Shown one piece after another: positions 41,635 through 50,667 of a stretch of 62,399 nt of DNA. This DNA is from Nitrososphaerota archaeon. Lineage in GTDB: Archaea; Thermoproteota; Nitrososphaeria; Nitrososphaerales; Nitrosopumilaceae. Position 1 is the first letter of the stretch. Each line of letters opens with the position of its first letter. The position numbers were made by a program, and so were the translations under genes. The notes below the pieces were generated by a model. That model saw only the letters and a program-made list of their open reading frames with translations, had not been told where the DNA came from and did not search any database. The DNA is taken from contig JACZTB010000007.1 in NCBI GenBank assembly GCA_022573895.1, positions 1 through 62,399 of the forward strand, given 5' to 3'.

Positions 41635-43051
41635 GTAAAGCACCCAAACGCGGCATAACGACTTCAACTCGTTCTCTAACCAACTGTGTATAATAGTTTA
41701 TGAGAATATCTACCATAAGTAAAATTCCAATTCCAGAGCCAAATACACCAAGAACATCAGACACTCCCGCCAAGAGACCTAAAATCATGGAACCAAGAAG
41801 GGTAACTGATGGAATGTACTTGTTTAGTAATGCTTCAACTGGTTTGTTGGATCTTCTAAATCCAGGAATTTGAACATCTGCATCAAGTAAATTCTGAGCT
41901 GCACTCTTTGGAGACAAGCCTCCAAGCTCTACCCATAATTTTCCGAATACAACAACAATTCCAATCATAAATAGAATATATCCTACTGCACGCATAGGAT
42001 CTAAAGCTGCAACATCTAAACCTCGTGGAGGAGTGATGTAATAGATTATTCCACCTATAGGAGTATTAGGGCTTGTTGGATCAAACTGCGCTATAAAATT
42101 CATAAAGAAATTATTGTTACGCGGGTTCATATTTGACCACAGCATTTGGAACATGAAAACAGCGTTTGCAGTAAGTGCAGATGCTAAGATTACTGGAATG
42201 TTAGAGACATACATCAATTTTATAGGATAAACAGCAGAGAAGCCTCTGTATTTTGTAGAGACAATTGGAATTTCAATTTTCATGCCCTGTGTAAATACAA
42301 GTATTAACAATATTCCTGCAGTAAGACACAGTCCAAAGATACTCGGGAGTTGATTTGCACGGAACAAAATGTTTGAAACATCACCATTCATGATAGATTG
42401 GCCTATGTATGGAATGATGCCAATCATTCCTCCATCACCCGCAGGCAACGGGCTAAACAGACTCCAAAGAATCTGTTGGGCAACACCGGCCATAATGAAT
42501 AAACTGATTCCACTGCCAAGACCCCAACCCTTTTGGATTAATTCGTCTAAGAACATAATAATTATCGACGCTGCCATCAGCTGACCAATCAACACATACA
42601 TAATGTATGGCTCAGCAACTCCAGGACCATAAACTGCTATAGCATAAACAATAGATTCAGCTACGATTACAATGTATGTAACCAATTTAGTAGCTGTTTG
42701 AAATATTCCTCTTTCTTCTGGTTTTTTGAAATCAAATTTGAGAATTTCTGAACCTCTCAATAATTGCATCAAGAGTCCAGCTGTAACTATCGGTCCAATT
42801 CCTAATTCAACTAGTGTGCCTTGTTGTGATGCAAAAATAACTCTAGCAAATGCTAGAAAGTCAAACTCGGGTGTTGTGACTCCAAATAATGGGGTTTGAC
42901 CCATTATCATATAGATTAGTAATATGACTCCACACCATAACAATTTTTTTTGAAGAGAAACCTTCTTTTTTGGTTTTGGTACTTGAGGAAGATACGGTTC
43001 TACTTTAGAAACGGTTTTTCTGACAAAATTGGTTATGCTACCTTCAGCCAT
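41621..43051 (-). CDS. secY: Preprotein translocase subunit SecY
   Basis: About 476 residues with ten membrane helices. Plug and pore regions and GLGSGISLFIMAGVAQQI, NAVFMFQMLWSN and GFRRSNKPVEALLNKYIPS are typical of archaeal SecY/Sec61 alpha. Start at ATG 43051 gives MAEGSITNFVRK; the longer frame to 43075 runs into L15. SecE is at 54363-54542. It lies between L15 and adkA in the standard spc order. Confidence 0.97.
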   Translation of the reverse strand: MAEGSITNFVRKTVSKVEPYLPQVPKPKKKVSLQKKLLWCGVILLIYMIMGQTPLFGVTTPEFDFLAFARVIFASQQGTLVELGIGPIVTAGLLMQLLRGSEILKFDFKKPEERGIFQTATKLVTYIVIVAESIVYAIAVYGPGVAEPYIMYVLIGQLMAASIIIMFLDELIQKGWGLGSGISLFIMAGVAQQILWSLFSPLPAGDGGMIGIIPYIGQSIMNGDVSNILFRANQLPSIFGLCLTAGILLILVFTQGMKIEIPIVSTKYRGFSAVYPIKLMYVSNIPVILASALTANAVFMFQMLWSNMNPRNNNFFMNFIAQFDPTSPNTPIGGIIYYITPPRGLDVAALDPMRAVGYILFMIGIVVVFGKLWVELGGLSPKSAAQNLLDADVQIPGFRRSNKPVEALLNKYIPSVTLLGSMILGLLAGVSDVLGVFGSGIGILLMVDILINYYTQLVRERVEVVMPRLGALLGRK

Positions 43052-43469
43052 TCTTAGATAACACTTCTCCCCCAACGGCTTTTAATTTCTCTTCTGCAGA
43101 TGCTGTAAATTGTTGTACTTTGACGGAATATGCGTTAGTTAGTTTTCCGCCACCAAGGAGCTTTTCGTATCCAGCACTTTGTAGGTCTACGATTTTCTTT
43201 CCTCCTTCTTCTTTACCGAATTTAGCGAACAAGTCATCTAGATCTCTGACACTAGTCCATTTCTTTGTAATATTTGGGTGAGGTGGTTTAGTTGAATCAT
43301 GGCCAAAATGATCTGGATCGTATTTTAACATAGAACTGAAGTGATGTTTCATCATACCGCTAACTCCAAAACCACCCCTATGACCACTTGAACGATGTTG
43401 AGCTACTTGTCCCCATCCCATATGTCGTCCGCCTCTAAGTCTTCTAGTCTTTTTTAATCTTGTTGCCAT
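43044..43469 (-). CDS. rpl15: 50S ribosomal protein L15 (uL15)
   Basis: The 141 residues include MATRLKKTRRLRGGRHMGWG, HRSSGHRGGFGVSGMMKHHF and VVDLQSAGYEKLLGGGKLTN-like C-terminal region (here IVDLQSAGYEKLLGGGKL). Typical archaeal uL15. Overlaps secY by 8 bases and follows L30 by one base. Confidence 0.97.
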   Translation of the reverse strand: MATRLKKTRRLRGGRHMGWGQVAQHRSSGHRGGFGVSGMMKHHFSSMLKYDPDHFGHDSTKPPHPNITKKWTSVRDLDDLFAKFGKEEGGKKIVDLQSAGYEKLLGGGKLTNAYSVKVQQFTASAEEKLKAVGGEVLSKNG

Positions 43470-43470
43470 G

Positions 43471-43938
43471 TTATATCATATTCCTAACTAAATCACCAAG
43501 TTCTTTGTTTTGTCCGAGAACACCTTTCTGTCCATATAGTTTCTTAGTGCTTCTCTTGAATCCATGTCTTGGAGGGGCTAAAGCAAACCATGGTTTTAGA
43601 GGTTTTAATTTAGATAAAGTAGCTTTGCCTTCAGCCAAAGCTATGGCCAATTCATCAGAACTTGCAAAACCAAGTTTTTTTAGATCATCAGCAGTAATTT
43701 TTTTATAACCAGATTTTCTTGCTTTCTTCTCAATCAGTTCTTTTGCTAAAGCAGTGTCAAGTTCAACCCAAGATACATAGTGCTGTACTTTTTTTAACAT
43801 TCCCAAAGTGTTATCTTTAGCAGGCAAAATTGTTGCACGATATTTTTTATCTAATTTTAACAAAGTCATAGTGGTTGTTGCCCAATATGGACAATCGGCT
43901 TGACCTTTAATTCTAACAACAAGATATGCATTTACCAT
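43471..43938 (-). CDS. rpl30: 50S ribosomal protein L30 (uL30)
   Basis: The 155-residue archaeal long L30: YLVVRIKGQADCPYWATTTM near the start, a central GFASSDELAIALAEGKATLS and the C-terminal KPWFALAPPRHGFKRSTKKL. It lies between S5 and L15. Confidence 0.96.
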   Translation of the reverse strand: MVNAYLVVRIKGQADCPYWATTTMTLLKLDKKYRATILPAKDNTLGMLKKVQHYVSWVELDTALAKELIEKKARKSGYKKITADDLKKLGFASSDELAIALAEGKATLSKLKPLKPWFALAPPRHGFKRSTKKLYGQKGVLGQNKELGDLVRNMI

Positions 43939-43944
43939 TTTTCA

Positions 43945-44679
43945 TCAACCCTGACTAAATGTTTGTCTAAGACAATCCAATATGGCTTTTGAAGTTGAAT
44001 TCATTGTAGGAGTAGAGCCTTTTGCAGTAGTCCATGCATCTTTAAGGCCTGCTAATTCCAATAATCGTTTAATTTTACCGCCAGCAACAAGACCTAATCC
44101 ACGAGGTGCTGGAATAATTTCAATCCTAACACTTCCGCCCTTTCCTCTAACCTTGAATGGGACAGAATGTTTTTGATCACATCTACATTCCCAACTACCA
44201 CATCCTAATTTGATTGGACTGACATTCAGAAAAGCTTGACTTGTTGCTTTCTCGATAGCAATTCTCATCTGTTTAGATTTTCCTTGACCTATTCCCAAGT
44301 AACCATTTTCATTTCCAGCTGCAACAATTGCTCTGAATCTAGTAGATTGACCATTTGCGGTCATTTTTTGAATAATTCCTACATCAACAACTTCACTTTT
44401 TAAATCTGGAAGTAGTTTCTTGATAATTCCTGCTTCTTGAATTCTTAATCCTGATTCAATTATTTCTTCAAGAGATGAAATTTCTCCTGATGCAACTTTC
44501 TTTCCTAAGACAGTTTTTGGAATCCAAACCTCTTCTACAGGTTCTCTTCTTGGTCTTCTAGGACGATCATTGGTCCCTTTAATTCCTCCTGGTGGACCTC
44601 GTCCGTATACAGGTGGACCTCGTCCTCGTGGATCTCTAGATTGTCCTTGTGGACCTTTAGATTGGGTTGCTTGACTCAT
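43945..44679 (-). CDS. rps5: 30S ribosomal protein S5 (uS5) with RG-rich N-terminal extension
   Basis: The 244-residue protein has the usual uS5 core from about 50 on (EVWIPKTVLGKKVASGEISS, GNENGYLGIGQGKSKQMRIA, RGKGGSVRIEIIPAPRGLGL). The first 45 residues are unusual: Gly/Pro/Arg-rich with RGRGPPVYGRGPPGG and a cluster RPRRPRREP. A disordered RGG-like tail on the small-subunit surface near mRNA entry is implied. Core and operon place leave no doubt about identity. Confidence 0.96.
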   Translation of the reverse strand: MSQATQSKGPQGQSRDPRGRGPPVYGRGPPGGIKGTNDRPRRPRREPVEEVWIPKTVLGKKVASGEISSLEEIIESGLRIQEAGIIKKLLPDLKSEVVDVGIIQKMTANGQSTRFRAIVAAGNENGYLGIGQGKSKQMRIAIEKATSQAFLNVSPIKLGCGSWECRCDQKHSVPFKVRGKGGSVRIEIIPAPRGLGLVAGGKIKRLLELAGLKDAWTTAKGSTPTMNSTSKAILDCLRQTFSQG

Positions 44680-44681
44680 TT

Positions 44682-45164
44682 CTATTTAATCTCACTATCA
44701 ATTGTAGATTTTATTTTTGGAATATCGTTTTTAACAGTTAGATGTTCCCCGTTGATTCTATCATCAGATGGAAATGTTTCTTTGTCAGCTGGTACTTGAA
44801 TACCAGCATCAATGACTCCTTTTAGAGCTGCTGCCATTCTTTGTGTATATCTTCTAGTTCCAGTATAAAGAATAGCATCATTTGCACCTTTACCAAGTGC
44901 TTTCTTACCAGCCAAGTATCCTGTAAGATATGCTGCAGGTACACTCTTTCTAGATCCTTTCCATCCTTTTTCAAGTAGATATCTAGAATGTGCAGATGCA
45001 ACAACCGTATCACCAGTCATGCCAGGCTTAAGAATTTGAACTAGAGTATTTTCATTAGTAATATTTACAGTAATAAAATCGCGTTTGCCCATCAACATTG
45101 TTCCACGTTTTTTATAATTGGTCTTTTCCTCTCTAAGTCTTCTCAATATTTTTGAATAGGCCAT
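44682..45164 (-). CDS. rpl18: 50S ribosomal protein L18 (uL18)
   Basis: The 160 residues show YSKILRRLREEKTNYKKRGT, HSRYLLEKGWKGSRKSVPAA and YLTGYLAGKKALGKGANDAI of archaeal uL18, the 5S-rRNA-binding protein. First ribosomal gene of the spc end present here; the rest of the operon is not in this window, and argF lies upstream instead. Confidence 0.96.
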   Translation of the reverse strand: MAYSKILRRLREEKTNYKKRGTMLMGKRDFITVNITNENTLVQILKPGMTGDTVVASAHSRYLLEKGWKGSRKSVPAAYLTGYLAGKKALGKGANDAILYTGTRRYTQRMAAALKGVIDAGIQVPADKETFPSDDRINGEHLTVKNDIPKIKSTIDSEIK

Positions 45165-45200
45165 CTATAGAAACCGATTTTGAATCTTCTCTTATATACG

Positions 45201-46115
45201 TTAAGCGCTAATGAGAGCAACAAGTAATGCCTTTTGAGTATGGAGACGATTTTCTGCTTCATCCCAAATAACAGACTGATGGCCATCAATTACTGATGAT
45301 GTTACTTCTTGTTCCCTCTTAGCAGGAAGACAATGCATAAAGATCGCATTTTTCTTTGCAGTGTTCATTAACTTAGAATTAACTTGATACTTTGGAAGAA
45401 ATTTTTTGATTCTTTTTGGATCACTGTTATGAATTGAATAATGAGTGTCAGTTACAACCACATCTGCATTTTTAGTTGCAATGAATGGGTCTGTAGTTAA
45501 TTCAATGTTAGTTGATCTCTTTGATTCTTTGACAACAGTTTTGTTGGGTTCAAATCCTTTAGGAGTTGCAATCGACATGTCAATTCCAGATAATGCAGCA
45601 CCATAAATCATAGAATTACATACATTATTTCCATCGCCTATCCAAGCAATCTTTAATCCTTTGAGTTTTCCCTTTTTCTCTTTGATTGTCATAAAATCTG
45701 CCAAAATTTGACAAGGATGAAAAGAATCAGATAGTCCATTTATTACAGGTACGCTTGCATGTTTAGACAATTTGTCTAGTAATTCGTGTTCGTAGACACG
45801 CGCCATTATACAATCAGTGTATAGTGAGAGAGTTTTTGCAGTGTCCTCAACAGATTCACCACGTGACAATTGCATGTCATTTGATGATAAATTTATGGCA
45901 TATCCACCTAATTGATACATTCCAATTTCAAAACTTACACGTGTTCTAGTAGATGGTTTTTGAAAAATCATCGTCAATGTTTTATTTTTCAAAATAGGCT
46001 TGTTTACACCTTTTTTGTGTTCTTTTTTTAGTTTGATTGAACAATCAATTAAATCTACAAATTCCTTTGGGGTTAATTCTGCTAAAGTGAGTAAATCTTT
46101 TGTTTTGAGTTTCAT
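45201..46115 (-). CDS. argF: Ornithine carbamoyltransferase
   Basis: The 304-residue protein has the carbamoyl-phosphate motif [11 protein letters not shown], the [14 protein letters not shown] segment, and the ornithine-loop [11 protein letters not shown], which distinguishes it from aspartate carbamoyltransferase. It makes citrulline for arginine synthesis. Overlaps ftsY by 4 bases, so it is cotranslated with a membrane-targeting gene. Confidence 0.96.
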   Translation of the reverse strand: MKLKTKDLLTLAELTPKEFVDLIDCSIKLKKEHKKGVNKPILKNKTLTMIFQKPSTRTRVSFEIGMYQLGGYAINLSSNDMQLSRGESVEDTAKTLSLYTDCIMARVYEHELLDKLSKHASVPVINGLSDSFHPCQILADFMTIKEKKGKLKGLKIAWIGDGNNVCNSMIYGAALSGIDMSIATPKGFEPNKTVVKESKRSTNIELTTDPFIATKNADVVVTDTHYSIHNSDPKRIKKFLPKYQVNSKLMNTAKKNAIFMHCLPAKREQEVTSSVIDGHQSVIWDEAENRLHTQKALLVALISA

Positions 46116-47416
46116 TTCCTAGAGAATCCAAACATACCTCGTTTCTTTTTAAATTTTTCTTCTTTATCTTGTTTTTGTAATTCTTCTTTATCATCTTCAA
46201 TTTCATCATCAGCTTCTTCTTCAACTTTTGATTCATCAGGTTGAGGTCTATCATGTTTGATCCACTCACGAATTTTATTTCCTAGTTTGATTGCTACGTC
46301 ATCATTCTCAGGTGGAGGGACATCAAATAGATCTGAATAAGTTGCAATGTCATCATCACTAATTCCTTCAAACGGATCAGTAGAAGAAGATTCTGGTGTT
46401 GGTTCTGGTGTTGGTTCTGGTGTTGGTTGGGTTGTTGGTTGGGTTGTTGGTTCTGGTGTTGGTTCGGGTGTTGGTTCTGGTTCCTTTAGTTTCATCACAT
46501 CAACATCATCTAATGAGCCAAAAACAGTTTCTAGAAAAGTTTCCTTGTCAAATGGTTTTAGATCAGAATATTCTTGTCCAGTTCCAACATAAAGAATTGG
46601 TGTAGAAGTAACTTTCACAATTGACAAAGCTGCACCACCTTTTGCATCTGCATCACTTTTTGTCAAAATAGAAGCATGGAATTTTACACGATTAAAGAAT
46701 TCACGTGCTTGGTTAACAGTATCATTTCCAGCTAATGAATCACCTACAAAAATTGTCATATCAGGATTTACAACTTTGTTGATTTTTTCAATTTGCTCCA
46801 TCAAGTTTTTGCTTGTTTGCATTCTTCCTGCAGTATCAATTAACACACAATCTGTTTTGTGAGATTTGGCATACAATACAGCATCTCTAGCAACTGCAGC
46901 AGGATCTGAATTATAATTCTGCGCAACAAGTTTTAGATGAAGACGATTAGTATGTTCTCGTAATTGTTCAATTGCACCAGCTCTAAAAGTATCAGCTGCT
47001 GCAACAACAACAGAATATTTTGCTTGTTGTAACATATATGCAATTTTAGCTAAAGAAGTAGTTTTTCCAGTTCCATTAATTCCAACAAATAAAATCAAGA
47101 ATGGTTGTTCTTTTTTCTTTTTTTCATTAATTTTTTCAAACAGATCAATTTTTTCCACAGCATCAAATAATGCAGAGATACTTGAAATCAAACTATCTTT
47201 AACAAATTTTTCAATTTGATGCTTATCAATTTTTGAACCAATTAATTTTTCTTTTAGATCAGATTTAATTTCATCAACTACTTCAGTAGCTACGTCAGAT
47301 TCTAAAAGAGCTATTTCTAATTCAAAAAGAATATTTTCAATATCTTTTTCATTGAGTTCCTTTTCACCAAGACTTTTCGCTGCATTAGAAAATGCATCAC
47401 GAAGTTTATCAAACAT
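46112..47416 (-). CDS. ftsY: Signal recognition particle receptor FtsY with C-terminal Pro/Glu and charged extension
   Basis: Residues 1-305 form the NG domain: LFVGINGTGKTTSLAKIAYM with the G1 loop, AAADTFRAGAIEQLR, LIDTAGRMQTSKNLMEQIEK, DADAKGGAALSI and YVGTGQEYSDLKPFD. FtsY docks ribosome-SRP complexes at SecY. After the usual end come about 130 extra residues: repeats of P-E-P-T (about 308-335), a DDDIATYSDLFDV segment, an acidic run (EEEADDEIEDDKEE) and a basic end [12 protein letters not shown]. Bacterial FtsY has an acidic domain at the N-terminus; this tail is at the other end. Confidence 0.95.
   Translation of the reverse strand: MFDKLRDAFSNAAKSLGEKELNEKDIENILFELEIALLESDVATEVVDEIKSDLKEKLIGSKIDKHQIEKFVKDSLISSISALFDAVEKIDLFEKINEKKKKEQPFLILFVGINGTGKTTSLAKIAYMLQQAKYSVVVAAADTFRAGAIEQLREHTNRLHLKLVAQNYNSDPAAVARDAVLYAKSHKTDCVLIDTAGRMQTSKNLMEQIEKINKVVNPDMTIFVGDSLAGNDTVNQAREFFNRVKFHASILTKSDADAKGGAALSIVKVTSTPILYVGTGQEYSDLKPFDKETFLETVFGSLDDVDVMKLKEPEPTPEPTPEPTTQPTTQPTPEPTPEPTPESSSTDPFEGISDDDIATYSDLFDVPPPENDDVAIKLGNKIREWIKHDRPQPDESKVEEEADDEIEDDKEELQKQDKEEKFKKKRGMFGFSRK
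46394..46485. repeat. 12-bp repeats encoding P-E-P-T units of FtsY
   Basis: Units of ggttctggtgtt and the variant ggttgggttgtt are repeated about seven times and code for PTPE, TTQP and PEPT blocks on the minus strand. The DNA resembles the P/E repeats at 948-1082 and 2842-3015. Confidence 0.8.
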
Positions 47417-47420
47417 GTTT

Positions 47421-47846
47421 TTATCCCGATTTTGATTGTGATACAGTTTGCATTAATTGATTAATTTGTTCTCTTCCTTGTTCTAATCGTATTGCTGCGT
47501 CTTGTTTTTTTGCAGCATTATCTTGTAAAGCTACCTCAACTTCTTTAATATGTGCTTCAAGATAGTTTATAGCTGAAGCAAAGTCTTTTTCCACTGCAAC
47601 TCCTGCACCTATACTCAAAATGATCTTGCTTTTGGATGAAATTTTTGTAGGAACATATGTCCCCATTCCAATTGGAACAAGAGTTTCTGATTCAGGTTTT
47701 TGACTAAGAGATTTCATGGATTCAATTGCAGCAGTTGCCTCTCTTAAAACATTTAGAAAAGTTGCTTCTCTTTGAGATAAATCAGAAAAATATGTTTCAA
47801 GCATTTGCATTTGCTGCATTAATTGTTGTGTCTGTTCTTCACTCAT
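47421..47846 (-). CDS. pfdA: Prefoldin subunit alpha
   Basis: About 141 residues: long helices on both sides of a double hairpin (ETLVPIGMGTYVPTKISSKS, KIILSIGAGVAVEKDFASAI), characteristic of alpha-type prefoldin. It assembles with the beta subunit at 17976-18365. Start taken at the ATG 47846; a TTG nine bases upstream is an alternative. Followed by ftsY after four bases. Confidence 0.92.
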   Translation of the reverse strand: MSEEQTQQLMQQMQMLETYFSDLSQREATFLNVLREATAAIESMKSLSQKPESETLVPIGMGTYVPTKISSKSKIILSIGAGVAVEKDFASAINYLEAHIKEVEVALQDNAAKKQDAAIRLEQGREQINQLMQTVSQSKSG

Positions 47847-47931
47847 TTCCAACAAACCTTTCTCAGATGGTTATAAATTCATTCACAGGTAGAGCTAGAT
47901 GATAGATGATAAAAAAATAAAGATAAGAACT

Positions 47932-48552
47932 TTATTTTGCTTTTGAGAATCTATCTTGTACTTCGTCCCAGTTTACTACATTCCACCATGCTTCGATATA
48001 GACTGGTCTTTTGTTTTGATAGTTGAGATAGTACGCGTGTTCCCAAACATCACAGCCTAACAATGGTACTAATCCTTCAGTTCTTGGACTAGTCTGGTTT
48101 GGCATTGATTTGTATTCAACCTTTCCTGAAGAAGGATTGTATACCAACCATCCCCAACCACTACCTTGAATTACTGCTGTTGTGGATGAAAATTTCTCTT
48201 TGAAGTCAGAGAAGCTTCCAAAAGAATCTTTAATTGCATCAGCAATGGATCCTCCAGGCTCTCCACCTCCATTTGATTTCATATTGTTCCAAAATAACCT
48301 GTGGTTATCATAGCCACCACCATTGAAATTAATTGCGCCCCTTTTGTCCTCTGGTACTGATTTAATATCAGACAAGATATCAAGGATATCCTTTTCTTGA
48401 ATTTCAGCTGGACATGTTTCAAGAGCCGCATTTAGTTTGTCAGTGTATGTTTGATGATGTTTTGTATGGTGAATCTCCATTGTTCTTGCGTCAATGTGAG
48501 GTTCTAATGCATCATAAGCATAGGGCATTTCAGGAAGTGTATATTTTCCCAT
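47932..48552 (-). CDS. sod: Superoxide dismutase (Fe/Mn type)
   Basis: From ATG 48552 about 206 residues: YTLPEMPYAYDALEPHID, EIHHTKHHQTYTDKLNAAL (metal His), NHRLFWNNM (metal His), GSGWGWLVYN and GCDVWEHAYYLNYQNKRPVY (metal Asp and His). It removes superoxide, useful for an ammonia oxidiser. The GGHxNH motif reads GGYDNH here, a known type of second-sphere change. A TATA-like aataaatt overlies the upstream TTG, excluding it as a start. Cytosolic, no signal. Confidence 0.95.
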   Translation of the reverse strand: MGKYTLPEMPYAYDALEPHIDARTMEIHHTKHHQTYTDKLNAALETCPAEIQEKDILDILSDIKSVPEDKRGAINFNGGGYDNHRLFWNNMKSNGGGEPGGSIADAIKDSFGSFSDFKEKFSSTTAVIQGSGWGWLVYNPSSGKVEYKSMPNQTSPRTEGLVPLLGCDVWEHAYYLNYQNKRPVYIEAWWNVVNWDEVQDRFSKAK

Positions 48553-48630
48553 GAGTTCTTTAGAAGATTTATTCAATTTATTGGTTTAGAAAGCAATTCA
48601 TTTTTACTTGTAAAAATAGATAGAAAATTT

Positions 48631-50667
48631 GTGAAATTCTTAGTTTTTTCGTTATTGATAGTATTTTTGGCAGGTTTTATTTTGTTTCAATCTCTACTAT
48701 CTGAAAATGAAATTCAGACATATTTACAAAATAGTGTTCCATTTGTTGGAACAGAAATTTTAAGAATTGATGGAATTGACGGAACTGGAATTAAAGTTGC
48801 AGTGATTGATACAGGAGTAGATTTTAATCATCCAGATCTATTTGGATGGGGTCCCGATGGAAAAGTAATAGGCGGATACAATTTCATACATGAAGATGAG
48901 CCACCTCTGGATACAAATGGTCACGGTACTCAAGTTGCTGGAGTAATTGCAGCAGATGGTGAAATAGTTGGAATTGCACCCAAGGCAAAAATTCTTGCTT
49001 ACAAAGTTTCAGAAGATGGGGAAGGAGTATCATCAGAATTAATCATTAGAGCCATTGAGAAAGCAATTGAAGATGGAGCAGACATTATCAATATTAGTTT
49101 AGGAGTAAACAAAACAAATACCAAGATTGATCGTGCAATAAATAATGCATTAGAAAAAGAAATTTTTGTAGTAACTGCGGCTGGAAATGATGGTCCAGGA
49201 TTCAAAACAATTGGTAGTCCAGGTAGAAATTTTGGATCTGTTACAGTAGGTGCAACATACAATAATCTTACTTCAAGTTTAGTTGCAACATTAGAAGTAG
49301 ATGAAAAGCCATATACAGTAATTCCGATGGTAGGTTCTACAAAACTAGAAGAACCAATTATAGGAAAAATAATTTTTGGGGGTTTTGGAAAAATTGAGAA
49401 CTTGAAAGAAATTGATGTTAAAGATGCAATATTAATTGTTGAAAGGGGAAGTGATGTTGAAGGAGAATTATTGTATTTTTCTGTCAAGGAAAACAATGCT
49501 GCTAATGCAGGAGCAAAAGCTATGATTGTTTACAATAACAAATCTGGAATTTTTTTGGGTGAATTGATTCATGAATTTATGGAACCAGAATACAGACCAC
49601 AGATTCCAGTTGTATCCATTGATAGAAAAGAGGGAATTGAAATTAAAGAATCGATAAAAAATGGTAATGAAGCAAGGATGCATTTATTTTACAATCCAGA
49701 TTTTGTAGTACATTTTAGTTCTAGAGGACCAGTATCACCATTTTACATAAAACCAGATATTGTCGCTCCTGGTGCATATATCAATTCCACACAAAACAAT
49801 GGAGGATACAATTTTACTAGTGGAACAAGTTATGCAGCGCCGCATGTTTCTGGAGCAGCAGCATTATTACTTCAAAAAAACCCGGAACTTCATCATCATG
49901 AAATAAAGTCACTACTACTAACTACGGTTGAGCCTGTTTCAGATGCCTATGGACAAGAATTTTCGGTACATGAAGCAGGTGCTGGAAGATTGGACATAGG
50001 AAATGCTTATGGTGCAAAATTAATCATTATCCCGCCAAATTTTGTAGTTAGTGTATCATCAGATAATCTAATTGCTGAAAAACAATTTGAATTAAAATTG
50101 ATTGATGGGGATTTGGATAATTTTGATGTTAAATTTGAAGGACCAGAAGTCATAAAATTTTCATATCTTCTTGAAGACAATACTTTGCAAATTAAAATGA
50201 ACATGACTGAAGAAAATTTTGGAGATCATGAAGGAAAAATAATTATCAATCATTATGATACTCGATATGTGATTCCGTTTCTATTACATTATACACAAGG
50301 TTCAGTTTCTGTAAATCAACAAAATCAAAAACTTTTCTTTGATATTTATCATCCAGAAGAATGGAGTTTTGCAAAAATTTCAGTTACAAATAGTAAAGAT
50401 GGAAAAATAGACACTACAACTGCTACACCAAACATAAAGGCATCAATAGAAATCTATGAAAATGTAGAATATTGGATTGATGCCAAAATTAGAGTTAAAG
50501 GTAACACAACAAATGCATTTAACACAATTGAAATTAGTTCACTTCCAGAAAATGTCCATAGATTAAAAATTATTGACATTCCAGAAAAACAGATTGCAAT
50601 AATTGCAGGAATTGTAATAACAATAGGCATTATTGGATTAATTAAAAGAAAGGAATCTATTGAGTAG
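48631..50667 (+). CDS. Membrane-bound subtilisin-like serine protease with PA domain
   Basis: The 678-residue S8-family protein has catalytic D60 (VIDTGVD), H98 (NGHGTQVAG), the oxyanion Asn in AAGNDGPG and S399 (SGTSYAAPHVSGAA). A PA domain is inserted between about 225 and 350 (AANAGAKAMIVYNNKSGIFL). The C-terminus has a membrane helix (IAIIAGIVITIGIIGLI) and a basic end; the N-terminal helix is a signal or anchor. There is almost no prodomain. GTG start; convergent with pckA by 11 bases overlap. Likely trims surface proteins. Confidence 0.93.
   Translation: MKFLVFSLLIVFLAGFILFQSLLSENEIQTYLQNSVPFVGTEILRIDGIDGTGIKVAVIDTGVDFNHPDLFGWGPDGKVIGGYNFIHEDEPPLDTNGHGTQVAGVIAADGEIVGIAPKAKILAYKVSEDGEGVSSELIIRAIEKAIEDGADIINISLGVNKTNTKIDRAINNALEKEIFVVTAAGNDGPGFKTIGSPGRNFGSVTVGATYNNLTSSLVATLEVDEKPYTVIPMVGSTKLEEPIIGKIIFGGFGKIENLKEIDVKDAILIVERGSDVEGELLYFSVKENNAANAGAKAMIVYNNKSGIFLGELIHEFMEPEYRPQIPVVSIDRKEGIEIKESIKNGNEARMHLFYNPDFVVHFSSRGPVSPFYIKPDIVAPGAYINSTQNNGGYNFTSGTSYAAPHVSGAAALLLQKNPELHHHEIKSLLLTTVEPVSDAYGQEFSVHEAGAGRLDIGNAYGAKLIIIPPNFVVSVSSDNLIAEKQFELKLIDGDLDNFDVKFEGPEVIKFSYLLEDNTLQIKMNMTEENFGDHEGKIIINHYDTRYVIPFLLHYTQGSVSVNQQNQKLFFDIYHPEEWSFAKISVTNSKDGKIDTTTATPNIKASIEIYENVEYWIDAKIRVKGNTTNAFNTIEISSLPENVHRLKIIDIPEKQIAIIAGIVITIGIIGLIKRKESIE

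Noticed and set aside
46347-46605. Two plus-strand Val/Gly/Leu repeat ORFs
   Set aside because: Shadows of the FtsY P-E-P-T repeat region in other frames.
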